NCBI GenBank assembly: GCA_001414485.1
Contig: LLEY01000199.1
Coordinates: 38,120-102,119, forward strand
Source: Calycina herbarum
Lineage: Eukaryota > Ascomycota > Leotiomycetes > Helotiales > Pezizellaceae
DNA length: 64,000 nt
Direction of reading: 5' to 3'
Of the stretch, positions 8,411 to 20,455 are shown in pieces. A program made the position numbers and the translations under genes. Within the stretch, counting starts at the first letter, position 1, and each line of letters starts with the position of its first letter. Under the pieces are notes generated by a model. It was given only the letters and a program-made list of their open reading frames with translations. It was not told the origin of the DNA and did not search any database.

Positions 8411-10626
8411 TCAACCCTCTTGTCCGTTGGCATCCGGTTTATCCTCATCCTCAATAACATTCCCATCATTCAACACCTCACTCCTAGCAATACTCTGCCT
8501 CGCAGCCGTGACCCCCTCAGCCGTGACCCACAGGAAGAAATCAGTACGGTAATGATCGAGGTGGTGGAAGAAAGTGTGGAACCTATTCTCGTTAGCAAAA
8601 CCCTAATTTCTAGTTGAATCAAAAGGCAAAGGGGAAGGGAAGACAAACTGATGATCCCTCTCCTCCTCCCTAAAAATCCGATCATAAATCTCCCTCTGCT
8701 TAAACTCCTCCATCTCCGTCTTAAACTTATCAAAATCAATCTTCTCCCTCTGAAACTTCTCCACAGCCTGCACATTATAACTATCAAAAACCGGCCGTTC
8801 CAGTAACAGTCCCAATCCAGGAGCTTTAGGGATACTAATCGTCGCAGACCCATAACTCTCATTGATAATATTAGTAGTAGAACCACAACGAACAATAAGT
8901 GCCGCCATAGCGATCATTTTCCGGATCTGATGCATCATGAAGGATTGACCGTGGACTTTGAGGGATAACCATTCCGTGTCGTTGATATAAACTGGGTCGG
9001 GACCGACTTTGAAGGAGCGGATTACGCGTTTGGCGGAGGGGTCGGAGAAGGATTTTTGGATGGTGTAGTTGTGGAAGTTGCGGGTTCCGATGTAGCAGTT
9101 TAGTGTTTCTTGAACTTTGTTGCGCCGGACTTGGGATATGCGGTAGGCTTTTTTGGCAACTATGTAGGCGGCTTTGACTCTTTTGATGGCGGCTTCAAGG
9201 GGTGTTAGGATGGATTTTGAAGGCTCCTTCTTATCGGCTGTCTCGTCAACTTCGGATTTCTTCTCGATATCTTTTTCTGTAATCGAGGGTTCATCTTTCG
9301 TCTCAGTCTTGATTTCTTCAACCTTTTCGTCAACGTCCATTCTGAGAGCTTCGCCTTCCAAAGGATCAGCACTCTCGACTGGAATTTCTTGATTCGTTCT
9401 GAGGCGTTTTGTAGCTCCTTGCTCCTCAGCTTCCTCATCTAGCGGAACAGTTCGTTTACCGAGGATACTCTGGGCCTGGCCTTCGGCCTTTACTTCGACT
9501 GGCTGCTTTGGAACAGGGAAGGGGGTGCTTTCGGGTGCTTGCTTTTCGGCGGATTCCACCTTCTCTGCCTTCGACTTGCCTGCTTTGCCCTGTTTTCTTT
9601 GGTGTTCCTCCAAATCTACGTCCTCCGTTGCATGGATAGCAGCCATGATTGCTTCTTGCATCTCAGCATCATATTCGTCAAGAATTGGTTTGACGTATGT
9701 CTCTTCAGCTTTCTCCCAGAAATCGGCTACATCCTCCATTCGAGAATTCCATTGTTCAAGAACACCCTTCTTCTCCGCTGACTCGGCCAATTTTTTGCCC
9801 AAAAAACTTTTTGGATGCGGTGGAAGGAACGAGTAGGTCGGAATTAGGTATTCGTACCACCTTGAGTCGCAACTCTGGTAACAACTAAATGAACCATTCG
9901 TCTTCTCCATACCCCATACTCTGATCTGAGAAGGTAATTGATCGTTGATCTTCTTGACAATGTCCGGGTCTTCGACAATAAGCTTTAGGGAGATGACATT
10001 GCCAGCAGCATGTACACCTTTATCGGTTCTCGCGCATCTGACCAATGTGGATTTCTTCGGGTCGTCGGCGTTTGCCTTTGAGATAGCGCCAGCGGCCACG
10101 AATGCCCTGAAGATGTCGCCCTCGATTGTCTTCTCGCCCCCATTGATCTGCATTCCCTTATACCCGGATCCAGCATAACCAATTAAGACAGCAACCTTCT
10201 TCTTGGGCTTCCGGCCTTCTGCTTCTATCTCTTCTTTCGAAAATGTGGTTGCGGCATATTCGTTCTCCTCTCCGGTTTTCTGGCGTTTGGAAACTCCATC
10301 TTCGTTGCGCTGCCGTCTATCTACCCCATTGCGACTTGTTTAGTTAGACACGGAATAGTAGTAGCTTGGAGAGAAACGCACTTATATTCCCCACGGCCCA
10401 TGTCACCCTTCTTACGACTGGCCGAGTTGTTATTTGCTCCAAAACCACCCCCTCTACCCCTCCCCCCGCCACGACCTCCACCGCCTCGGCCACCACGACC
10501 GCCTTGCCCCCTCCCACCTCGACCACCTCGCGAGCGTGAATTTGACGAATTGGAGTTCCTATTGCCCCGCGAAGACCTGTCGCCATCGGCCTTAGCTGGC
10601 GCGGCTGCAGTAGGGTTGTCTGCCAT
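8411..10626 (-). CDS. pus1: tRNA pseudouridine synthase 1 (TruA family)
   Basis: Exons are 10382-10626, 8649-10316 and 8411-8582, giving 694 residues. Intron 1 (10317-10381) has donor GTGCGT and acceptor ATAG. Intron 2 (8583-8648) has donor GTTTGT, branch GCTAAC and acceptor ATAG. The N-terminus (from M-A-D-N-P) is Gly/Arg-rich, RGG-like. The catalytic motif R-T-D-K-G-V-H-A places the active-site Asp at about residue 180. An acidic Lys/Glu-rich insert follows before the second half (Y-I-G-T-R-N-F-H-N-Y-T, then M-M-H-Q-I-R-K-M). Pus1 modifies several uridines in nuclear tRNAs and some mRNAs and snRNAs. Without intron 2 the frame ends at 8603; with it, the protein gains F-H-T-F-F-H-H-L-D and F-L-W-V-T-A-E-G, which looks conserved. 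An ATG at 10716 in frame is a less likely start. Confidence 0.93.
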
Positions 10627-11193
10627 CTCGAGAATTGTCGAATGGCTAGCATGACATGAATAGGAAGAAAAGTGGTGAAATGCATGCAGCCTTGAACTTT
10701 TGAATTTTGAAGCCATTGCCTAATATGGCTTAGCGTTGGCGGGGAGACTGACTAGCGTCTGCACATCCTTGTCCAAGGCTGCAATGCGCTTGAGGCTCTG
10801 AATCAGCATCGCATCTTCACTCAAGCTTTGCCATTGTACCAGTCAATCAATTCACTTTGCTATTGTCCCGCTGCACACTGCACACTGCACACTGCACACT
10901 GCACATTGCACACTACCCTTCCGATAGTGAAGTACTGGTCGTACTAATCACACCCAGGCCAGCAAGCTCCCACGCGCCTGCTCTGGAGTTAAATAATGGG
11001 CGCCTCAACCTCCTGTTGACCTTTCCTTGTTCCTCCTTGCAACTACTTGTACACCACATCACAGCCTCACCCTTTGTGTTAAGTGGTCTCCTTCAACTCT
11101 CTCATCTGTCTAGCAGATCCGATTTCTTGCGCCTCTTTCCTATCAGCCGATTCCTATCCGATTTAGGACATCTTTCGCCGAGTGACCTGTATC
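10627..11193. promoter_or_regulatory. Divergent promoter between PUS1 and TFIIE-alpha, with a heptamer repeat
   Basis: The 567-bp spacer serves two divergent housekeeping genes. It carries six tandem copies of TGCACAC (one with a T at the last base) at 10872-10913. The plus-strand half is C/T-rich close to the TFIIE-alpha start. No TATA box is evident. Confidence 0.5.
10872..10913. repeat. Tandem heptamer (TGCACAC)x6
   Basis: Six head-to-tail units, the fifth being TGCACAT. The array lies about 280 bp upstream of the TFIIE-alpha start and 245 bp from the PUS1 start. It could bind a factor or be a neutral minisatellite. Confidence 0.85.
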
Positions 11194-12644
11194 ATGGATC
11201 TTGCGCAGGAGCTTGTGCGCTCTTGTGTTCGCACTTTCTACGACACCAAGCATGTTTTGGTGGTGGATGCCCTGTTTCTCCACTCAGCGTATGTCTTTTG
11301 CTCAGTGCTTTCGGTTTTGCTTGGGTTCTAGCTCTAGCAGAGAATGTTAACAGCTTCCATAGGTTACGTGACGATGATATGGCATATCTCATGGGCATGA
11401 ACACAAAGGAGCTTCACAAGTTGTGCGGTCGCCTCAAGGAGGATCGGTTTCTTGCAGTGTATGCTATCCCCATTTGCTAAATATCTCTTCCCTACTAAAC
11501 CAAGTTTCCACATAGTCATACCCGTCCCGAGATCAAGGAAGGTCAACAGCGCCCAATGAATAGAACCTACTACTACATCGACTACCGCGCAACCATCGAT
11601 GCCATCAAATGGCGAGTGTATACCATCGATAAGCAAGTGCAAGGAAATACCGTACCCTCGGAAGAGAGAAAGGATTATCGATGCCCCAGATGCAAGGCGG
11701 AGTGGACGCAGATGGAGGTACTCGACAAAGCCAGTTATGCAGGCTTTTTGTGTCATCGATGCGACTTTCTGTTGGTACAGATGACGGATGAGAATCGAGG
11801 TGGGCACGAGCAGTCTACGAAACTGAACTCCCAATTCAAGTTCATCACCGACAAGCTACCCAAACTCGACTCGGTCCCTATTCCTGAGAATACATTTGAG
11901 CAAGCATTGGCATCTGCGAGAAAGGTCAATCGGGACGCAACAAACCCTGCGAGTGAGACGGCACCTTTGGATGCTGCGGTGGAAAGACCAACGGCCGTCA
12001 AGGGCTTGACGAACATTGCACCTACTACAATCGCAGTCACCCTTACCAAGTCCGAAGGACCCACCGATGCCGATATTGCAGCAGAGAAGGATCGAAAACT
12101 GAAGAATGCTGCCCAAAACGCACTTCCACAGCATTTCACCCACAGTACCATCACTGGAGAGCAAGTCAAGTTCGATCCCAACTCTGGCCCCTCGACTTTG
12201 CTTTCTGTGGATGATAAGAAGGACGTCATTATAGATGATGCAGCAGCCAATGGCCAGAGCGATGAAATCGACTCTTACTTCGCCCAACTCAAGGCAGATC
12301 AAGCCAAGGAGGCCGCGCTTGAACGAGATGAAGAGTATGAGACTGATGACGAAGAGGAGGAGGATGAATTTGAGGACGTTGTTCCGACCGCTTCAGGTGC
12401 CGGTACTCCAGCTAGTTCTTTCAACGAAGGTAGAATTGGTTTGGCAAGTAGTCTACCAAGCGCGTTGAAGAAAGGCGGTAGTGCTTCTGGCAGTGGAACT
12501 AGCACAGGAGTCACAAGTCCCGTAACAGGACCAAATACTCCCTCGAATGAAGATGGTAGGCTCGCGAAGAGAGTCCGAATTGAGGAACCGGCGCCGAAGG
12601 ATGAGGAGGAGAGCGAGGAAGATGTGGAGTTTGAGGATGTATGA
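11194..12644 (+). CDS. tfa1: Transcription initiation factor IIE, alpha subunit
   Basis: Exons 11194-11288, 11363-11458 and 11516-12644 give 439 residues. The introns are GTATGT...CATAG (branch GTTAAC) and GTATGC...CATAG. The N-terminal winged helix spans about residues 1-100 (M-D-L-A-Q-E-L-V-R, then L-R-D-D-D-M-A-Y-L and E-L-H-K-L-C-G-R-L-K-E-D-R-F). A C4 zinc ribbon follows with Cys120, Cys123, Cys143 and Cys146 (C-P-R-C ... C-H-R-C). The C-terminal half is disordered and ends in acidic blocks (D-E-E-E-E-E-D-E-F-E-D-V-V and E-E-D-V-E-F-E-D-V). TFIIE-alpha joins the RNA polymerase II preinitiation complex, recruits TFIIH and supports promoter melting. The start at 11194 opens directly into the conserved winged helix. 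Confidence 0.94.
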
Positions 12645-15014
12645 AAGTGCGGAGGACTCAAAATATCAGGCAGTAGTACAACATGATGGCGTGGCGTTTG
12701 GGGGAAAAGTCATTTTTGTGGCTTTTACAGCATTTGGCGTTTGGAGAGGTCCGGCAGCGAGATACATAGAGAGTGATGAACTCGAGCTGCATCGGCTATG
12801 AGTTAGTGTATACCAATAAAACATAAAATCTGAAAATTGTGTTGGCTTTAGAGGAATGTATGAGCAGTGCTCCTGGTGATATCTATGCAGTTTAGTATCA
12901 GAGTCTTTCTAAAAAGGCTGTCGTTCTTTCCCTGTCTTGCCTCAAGGAAAACACTGGGCGACACTTGGGTTGTTTTTGGTAGATTGAGGTCGTTCCTTCC
13001 CTATCTGACTATCCAAGCATCAAAACCTAGGAGGCGGACTCGAGGTCGCTCCTTCTCTCTTAACTAGTCTAGGCCTCGCGCGACCACGACGAGAGCAAGA
13101 AGAAGGCACGGTCCCTTGTCCACCTCCCCTACCCTCCCCATGATGGTATGCTTTCTCGTCTTCAAAAACGAAGCGCGATGGCTGATATTGGTCAATGAGC
13201 ACACCTTGCTTCTGTTTGGTTGTCGTCGGCGTGTTTATTCATTTAAATGTTTTGTCGATATGTGGTAATCAGTTGGTCAATGTGCCTTGTAGGTAACCCT
13301 CCGGAAGGAAGGTAATTCTTTTCGTCTTTCGAGCTGTTGGGGAGCGGGAGCTGGCTTATAAAATGGGCTTTACGATGAATACCTCTCTTTTGCAGGAATA
13401 GTGTAGTTTCGGTCGTAGATTACATGAACGCCGTACGCGTGGAGAATGACTCTTAATCCTGTCATACAAGTGGTAGTACATTTGTGACTTTGACGTAGAT
13501 AATGTTGTGAGAAATGACTTTCTATGACTATTTGGTTGCTTTCCGTAGTAGGTAATCCTTTTCAAAGCTTTTGCGATAATGCACTTCCTTGTATGGTAAG
13601 CTTAAGCTGAAGTATGATAAGGTAATCTTGTCTTGTCCAAATAAATTTTGAAGGAAGGAACGAGTTGGACAAGGCTCCTATCGTGACACAAGCTCTCCTA
13701 GGTCTCCTGTTTAGGCTGTTTATGTTAGTCGTTTTCGTTATTCTGAAACTAATTTACACATTTGTGAACATTTTTATTGGGTTTTCCTGAAATCATACTC
13801 CGTTACAGTAGAACGACGAGAGTCATCCAATGTCGTGGGGGCCCCAGGAGCTGCCCCTCGGACAGTTGGGGTCTTGCTGGTTTTTTAGATTTATTTTAGT
13901 TGAGTTACTTTTTTGTTGATCAGAGTAGCGTGTTTTGATATTACCTACGATTATTCCTAACAAGACGAATTCTCGAACGGATGAAGGATCGAGTTTAATT
14001 GGGCTTAGTTAGCCTCTATTCGATTTTGCTCAGGTCAACATAATAGATTTACTCTTCTTTATATCGACGTTGTAAATGGTGTATTCGAAGTGGATGCTTC
14101 TAGCTCAGGAACGATAATCTAGACATGTGAATATACTATAAGAGGGTTAGTGCACCTCTGAATTATCTGTTTTTGCCCATTCTTCTGTCCTTATTTTACA
14201 ATTTTCTTGAGCTGAGCTGAGTTTAAGGTTGAAACCTAACTCAACTCAGGACATCTGATTCGTGGCGATGGTATCACGAGGGTATGCCAGATGGGGGAAA
14301 ATACAAAGTCCTGCATTTTCGGAAGCTACGTAGGTGGTGAAGGCTATTATATTTATTGATATTAATTTGATGCCAATCAAATTAGTAGTAGGGGCGCAGC
14401 ATTGGTTCAATGGTAGGCTCTGTGTGTGTTCTAGTAGCTGACAAGACGAGTCCTGACCATTTTAGACACGTAGATCCTTGTGTTCTGGTTGGTTCAAGAG
14501 TTCAGGACAATGAGGCTCGGTGCTTTTTTCAAATTCTTCTTACTCCAGGTACCGGGCTGGGGTTACACAACAGAGTCGCTTACTAGCAACCCCTGAAGAT
14601 CTACGTAAGTCTGAGTAAGACTGGGCGATGTTCAGGCCATGCATTGGGATCATTACTGGTTTAAGCTATTGAGGCTGTAACTCAAGCGGCTCTTGTACGA
14701 AGAAATGATAGGACACCGAGTAGCAAGCACGTTAGTGGTTGCGCAATTTTAGAACAGAGTTGGAACCTCTGTAGTACAAAGTCTCGGAGAGCTGGGTAAG
14801 ATTTGCGAAGATAGGCCGCTAATTCCTGGCGCTTGGTAAGGATGATTGTATTCTTGTTGCCGTGTTGGATTGGGGGAAGAGGTATATTTCGATGGTCTTA
14901 TTCTCTTCCAAAACTTCAACCATCACACTCGCTTTTGCTTTCTGACAGTCTTTTATATTTCTTTTATTGCTGTAGCTTCTCCTCTTTGAACCCAACTAGA
15001 AATTTCTGGCCACA
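12645..15014. other. 2.4 kb intergenic, no gene seen
   Basis: Short open frames exist but none has domain-like content. Motifs of the form GAGGTCG(C/T)TCCTTC occur at about 12985 and 13045 and recur inverted near 32.2-32.5 kb. A hairpin-forming CTGAGTT/AACTCAG pair lies at about 14213-14250. A sequence resembling a tRNA-Gly A box (TGGTTCAATGGTAGG) sits near 14401, but no full tRNA folds from it. Confidence 0.5.
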
Positions 15015-16380
15015 ATGACTCTGTTCACAGTATGGGGCGTCTTTGAGACTGAGCGATACTGCGATAGTGTTAACCTTCGATTGAATTGCAATACATACTT
15101 CGGGGAAGGAGGGCATGTGATAATGATGGGCGGAAAGAGGGGAAAGCAGGTTGAAACCAACGTTGATATTGCTGGGAGAGGGGTAAGAATGATCAAAACT
15201 CTACTGCTGAAACGAGTGTTCTCATACTATCAACCTAGACTGTTTTCGCCTTTGTCATTCCGGCTGCATTTGTACTTTTGTTCAACCTTCTCCTCATCAT
15301 GAGCCTCGCCTTGGGTAGAATTCCAATCAAGTACGTAAATAGCGTCTTCAAGGGAAACAAATGGCCCACTAACTATCCTATTCTTGGAAAAGGTCAAAAC
15401 TTTTACAGCGATATTTACCCCGTCCCGGTATTCGAGGTCGAAGACCGAATTATGATTCTCCCCCCACTTGTTCGGAACATATCTATAATATCCTCGAATC
15501 TGCTATTGTCATCATCTCAGACTCGCAAATTCTCCTCGGGCTCGCCCTGGCAGTTTCGTTCATCATCATCGACAGATGCAAGACATCGCAATACCATTTT
15601 ATGATCGGGATCAATCTTCTTCTACTCTCTGCAGTAAACCAACTGCAAGCTTTCGCTATTGCAAGACGCCGACGTTCGCTGTTGGGAAGTCTAGCAACTA
15701 TTTTGAAGGTTGTCGCTGTTGGCTTTATCTTATATTTCATAGGTTGGGTTTTGGTCACGCAAAACGCCCAGCCGTATAAAGAAAGGCATCAATTCGTTGC
15801 TGAACGTATGCCTTCGAGTGACAGAAACGATAGCGTCATATTCCTCAAAGCTGCTTGTTTCCTCGACCCCGACTTTCAACGCAAATTTCGAAACGTCACC
15901 GAGACGAATAGGACCATGATAGGAATTGAGACAAACAAAGGCAGTTCACCCGAATGGGTATTTTGGGTTATGGTAGTGGTTGCGACGTCAATAGTGTGTT
16001 TAGTTTGCTTGCTGGGGTTCTGCTGTGGCCGGGTATGGCGTAAAATCAAGCTCAGAGTAGAGTCACCGCCACCTGCAAACTTAACAGGTGGGAGGTGGTT
16101 TGATTTTGTCTACTGGGGCTTCATATGGTGCTTGTCTTTTGCCGTTTATATCTACGTTTGTATGACAATATTCCCCCTCAGAGATTGGGCTTTTAAGTCC
16201 GGATGGCTGAAACCAAATGAACTTGGGGGTTATGCTGAGAATGATATAAGTGGATTTGGACAGAGCGCTGCTTTGTTCTCGCTTGTAACTGTTGTATTTG
16301 CAATGCTTGAGCAAGCATCAGAAGCTGCAGAGAATAACTTGAAACGAGATAGAGGGAATGAATATCTTCAGATGGTTTAG
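15015..16380 (+). CDS. Uncharacterised multi-pass membrane protein
   Basis: Exons 15015-15182, 15239-15334 and 15409-16380 join to 411 residues. Intron 1 has GTAAGA...CCTAG. Intron 2 has donor GTAAAT, branch CTAAC and acceptor TACAG; its donor is weak and GTACGT four bases upstream is the alternative, though it breaks the frame. The first exon has C-N-T-Y-F and T-N-V-D-I-A-G-R-G, a motif I associate with a large family of fungal integral membrane proteins of unknown role. Hydrophobic spans follow (V-F-A-F-V-I-P-A-A-F-V-L-L-F; I-L-L-G-L-A-L-A-V-S-F-I-I-I; V-V-A-V-G-F-I-L-Y-F-I-G-W-V-L-V; W-V-F-W-V-M-V-V-V-A-T; F-I-W-C-L-S-F-A-V-Y-I-Y-V), about six to seven in all. The C-terminus is charged. 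No catalytic motif is visible. Confidence 0.72.
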
Positions 16381-18302
16381 CGAGAGAAACCTCGTGGAGG
16401 CGATTAATGTATCTTGAATGGATTTTTGACTCGCATTCAGATCACAATTCAAAGTTCAAAACAATTCCACCAACAATTTTGGTAGTCCGAGTTTGTGAGT
16501 TGATTACCCTCCTCGCAATACTCTACGTACACATAAGTAGACGACATTGTACCAGATAGCTTAGAAGAATTAATGTAATTAAGTGAACGACTCGAGATGA
16601 TTGAATTTTGCTAACCGTCACTCTCTTCAGTATACTGGTACAAGTAACTTAATGGTTCTAGGATGTCTAGTACAATACATATTATGGTGGATGATGACCC
16701 CTTCTCTTTCGTTTGTCAGATAGATCGTACCAGAAGGGCTAGTATAATCAAGAACTATAAGTCCCCCGTGACTTCATAATCAACTCGATTATCCCAGAGC
16801 TTCTAGCAAAACTTATCTATCAAATGTGTCTAGAAAGAATATGGAAATTCTCATTAACAGACATGACTGGAAGTCCACCTGACGGGCTGTTTTGAAATTG
16901 CAAAAGTGATGCTTGAAACAAAAAACAAAAGATAATTCGTCCAAAAGTTCTACAATCTAGTCAAACGACCATAAAGAAATAAAATCAGGACCTCGTCGTC
17001 AGCAAAATCTAGAGGCTTTTCGTAAGGTCAACTTGAATAAAACAACCCATCTCCCTACCAAATCACAAATATAAACAAAAACTGGGTCTTCTCGAATGAA
17101 ACATTCGCAAGCGAAGGAGTTTGTATCACATATACGAAATCTCTAGCTCTTTCGCATTTTCATACCCATAGAAAATTATCAATGCATGATCTCCAGACCT
17201 TCTCTCTCGCGAAATCGCACCCGGAAATGCCCCAATGCAATGGAAACAAGGGGAGATATCCACCCGATAACTCGGGCCGCAGGCATTGCCGATGAATTGA
17301 TTGGTTTCGAACTGATTTAGAAACGTTGAATTGAAAGATGGGAGGAGAGAGTTTGGATGATGGAGATTCGGAGAATTGAGTATGTCGCACCAGTGTGTTT
17401 GAAGTTCGATAATTGCTCTGTATATAGGGTGAAATCAGGGACAAGGAGAGTTCATTTATATTTTGCGGTTTTGAACTGGAATCTTGGGTGGATATGGTAG
17501 GAACATACCACGTTACCTTTGAAGTCAACCTTTTCGAAGAGTATATACCAAAACTCGTTCGATCCTTCAGGCTCGACTGATGAGTGATTGTGCCGCAGAG
17601 AAAATGAACTGAATCCTTTACTTGTCCCGACAAGAGATAAACGAGAGGCACTGCTTGCTCTACACGCTTTTTCCATGCGAGAATCATATAAAATTTCCCC
17701 GCAATTTGATCATCTCATCGCTATGAATGGCATCAAATCCATGCACAATGCCCTGACGAAATCCAGCTCGGAAGAATAAAAGTAAGCGCGAGCCAATCAA
17801 CGAGATCTTCTAGAAGGAAACCCGGATAACCGAGATATGAAGAATCCTGTCAAAACTCCAACCATAATCCTGTACGATGTTTTGTGGGCTTAAAGTTGGT
17901 AGTTTGCGTGAAGTTTATGAGAAGGTTGAGCTGAAGGATGCGATGCTGATCCATGTCCAAGCCTCCTGCTGAAACTCGCTTGGGGGGCCAATTGCCTCTC
18001 GGCTCAGCCCCCTTTCACCGAAAAGCCTCACCTGCGCCTCCCCACATCATTACCCACTTCTATTTTTATTCGTTCATGAACATACCGCCTTGCGGTCAGC
18101 AAGACGGTGAGCATCGGTGAGTTTATAAGAGTAGGTGATTTTCCAATCAATTGTGCAGCCATCACTCTGCATATCCGCTCTTACACACCACCTTATCTCT
18201 TTTATCTTTATATCCTAGATAAGATCTACCTACATACGCAATTTCCCTGTTAGGCAGAACTATTTCACACAACATAAATACCACCCTCCCAATCCTAAAA
18301 TT
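16381..18302. other. 1.9 kb intergenic; weak minus-strand open frames only
   Basis: AT-rich spacer. On the minus strand, overlapping frames at 17160-17687 (175 codons) and 17452-17676 (74 codons) share an ATG region downstream of a TTTATATGATTC-like element, and a GTAACG donor lies within. Their composition is not convincingly coding and I recognise no domain. The 170 bp before 18303 look like a 5' leader (C/T-rich). Confidence 0.4.
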
Positions 18303-18713
18303 ATGGACTCTACCACATCTTTTGACGAGAAGCGCGACTACGAAGAAAGACGCAACCGCAAGAGATCACCATCCACCTCATCCGCACAATCATTCTGCTC
18401 AGAGAAATCTGGATGCAGCAGTGGCAGCGACGATTGTCAGAACCCCCCATCATATACCTCATTATACCACGACAACCAGGCATCATCCGAAAAACCATTA
18501 CCACCTCTACCATCAACGTCTCGTCACGTTCGATTTGTGCTTTCAAAACCATTACCACCACTACCAACATCTGAAGATGGTGGATCACGAAAACGCGCCC
18601 GCGCTAGCAGCGAGGGAGACTATGCGTGGTGGGCACAACGAAGATTTCAGATCACATCGGGACGAGAATTGTCAGAGAAGGAGGCATATGGGGATGATGT
18701 CCGACACCGCTGA
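18303..18713 (+). CDS. Small uncharacterised protein with two K-P-L-P-P-L-P motifs
   Basis: A single frame of 136 codons follows a C/T-rich leader. The protein is charged and Ser-rich at the N-terminus (E-K-R-D-Y-E-E-R-R-N-R-K-R, with R-K-R a possible nuclear or docking signal). It carries two identical K-P-L-P-P-L-P motifs about 17 residues apart, matching the proline-rich class of SH3-domain ligands. Near the end is R-K-R-A-R-A-S-S-E-G-D-Y-A-W-W-A-Q-R-R-F, an aromatic cluster that seems non-random. No enzyme domain or signal peptide is seen. It may be an adaptor peptide that binds SH3 proteins; this is inference from the motifs. The leader and codon use favour a real gene, but the frame is short. 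Confidence 0.6.
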   Translation: MDSTTSFDEKRDYEERRNRKRSPSTSSAQSFCSEKSGCSSGSDDCQNPPSYTSLYHDNQASSEKPLPPLPSTSRHVRFVLSKPLPPLPTSEDGGSRKRARASSEGDYAWWAQRRFQITSGRELSEKEAYGDDVRHR

Positions 18714-20455
18714 GTAAAAATTCAAGGATAGCTCGTTGGGTTCGTCGTGGTTTTGAGGGGTCCTTGCAACTATCACCTCGAGGTTCCGTCTTTCGAAGAA
18801 AGAATCATCTGGAGAGAGAGAGGAAGGAAAAAGATCTGGAACTTTACAAAGTGCCCACCACGCTAGCCGGGGGGGGGGGGATCAGCAGGAAGGGTTTGCA
18901 AACCCAAGAACGAATCACCATAGAATTATTTTGCTTGGAGCCTTTGATTTTTTGGAACTACCAACGAGTTTGGAAAGCCATCATTGGGTTGGATTGTATG
19001 GAGTATTGTCTTTTTGCATTTGAAATTGGGGCACATGAGCGATTATGGAGTTATAGATTAGGTTTTTAGACCTACACCGGAGGGTTTGCAAGATGGATCT
19101 GCATATACCCAGGGCGTTTTACTTTCGAAGGACAAGTTGAGAAGCACCTCCAGGGACTCATTGTCGTACACATGTACCAAACAAACAAGAAATCAAATAC
19201 TTGCATCACAAATACTTTCTCCTAATGAACCACGTGTGCACGCTCATATGCACTTTTCCCATCCCATCTACCAAAAACAAACCCCCCTCCCAACTCTCAA
19301 CCTCCCAACTAAAACAAGGGGAAGAAGAGGGGTGAATATCACGTGATCGACCTATTCCAGATGATCGGCTTACCAGTGGCTTACCCGTCAAAAACTGTTA
19401 GAAAACCAGAGGGTGGATGTATTTCAATTCTCATTACCATGAAATAAAATCACAAAATTACATAAAAAACACAAGAAGATCTAGTAGCTACTATTTACTC
19501 TCTCTGTTGAAACTTATAAGTATCTCACTCGTGGTTGTGATTTCATTATGATTTTGCGATGGTATCTCATACTGAAATTTGACGATCCATCGCTAGATTG
19601 CAGAGCCGATAGGTGCTATTTTTGAAGGACTCCATAACAACCACGGAATCAAAATTCATATAACTTGTGGAAAAATCTCTCATAAATCTATTTGCAATGA
19701 GCCTCTGTTTTTCAAGATAGAATGTAAAAAAATGAAGTAATTCCCCCGAAAGGAAAAACATGCCCCTCTAACAAAAGCTATATCTATAGAGTATTAAAAG
19801 GCGAAATAATGTCGCAAAAATGCAACAAAAACTCAACCGGTTCCTACAGCCATTTTGAAAAAGTCCATGAAGTATCACAATCTTTCAATAAGTAGTTATA
19901 ATTGTACCGAGGAGAACGCTGAGGTGCCTTACAACGGCGTGTTTTCCTTACCCGCCCTCTCCGAGTACCTAAAACCTCGCCACATCAATGAAAATGAGAA
20001 CATCACTGCTTGACAAACAGAGGACCATTCCTCATTTTCTAAATAGTGTATCATTTTCCATAAGCTTACATACAAAACACTTGCAAAAGAAAATGTCCCT
20101 TCCAAAGGTAGGTAAGGTTCCCAAAATGAGCCCGCTTAAAAGCCAAACAAATCAAAGAGAACCCCTAAAGGAAAACAAATAGGCTGTGTATCAAAAAGAC
20201 GGACTCCTCCCAGATCGCAAAACCGAGACCGCCAACACTCCCACCACCCATCCACCATCGAGAGTGTACACCCAAGCAAATGAAAGAAGAACAAGTAAAA
20301 AGTAATCATTTTCGTCTCAATCTCGTATCATCCGTCTTTCATACAACTTCTAGGGATCTAGATCGATCCCCATCCTTTCCGCCAAATCCTACCATACTCT
20401 TGCGTTCATCTCTTCATTAAGTTCAGCATTCATCTCATCTCAAAGTGTCGTTAAA
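18714..20455. other. 1.7 kb intergenic, 3' flanks of two convergent genes
   Basis: No gene is supported. A run of 12 G lies at 18869-18880. The remainder is AT-rich with scattered short frames. It holds the 3' regions of the small K-P-L-P-P-L-P gene and of the KDEL protein gene. Confidence 0.5.

Noticed and set aside
10400..10654. Pro-rich plus-strand frame opposite the PUS1 N-terminus
   Set aside because: It is the complement of the Gly/Arg-rich PUS1 segment.
15331..15408. GTACGT at 15331 as the donor of intron 2 in the membrane protein gene
   Set aside because: A better donor sequence, but splicing from it to 15409 enters a frame that loses the following membrane spans; GTAAAT at 15335 keeps the frame.
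17160..17687. 175-codon open frame on the minus strand
   Set aside because: Composition is not protein-like, no domain is recognisable, and a different frame in the same place is equally open. Kept only as a remark in the intergenic entry.
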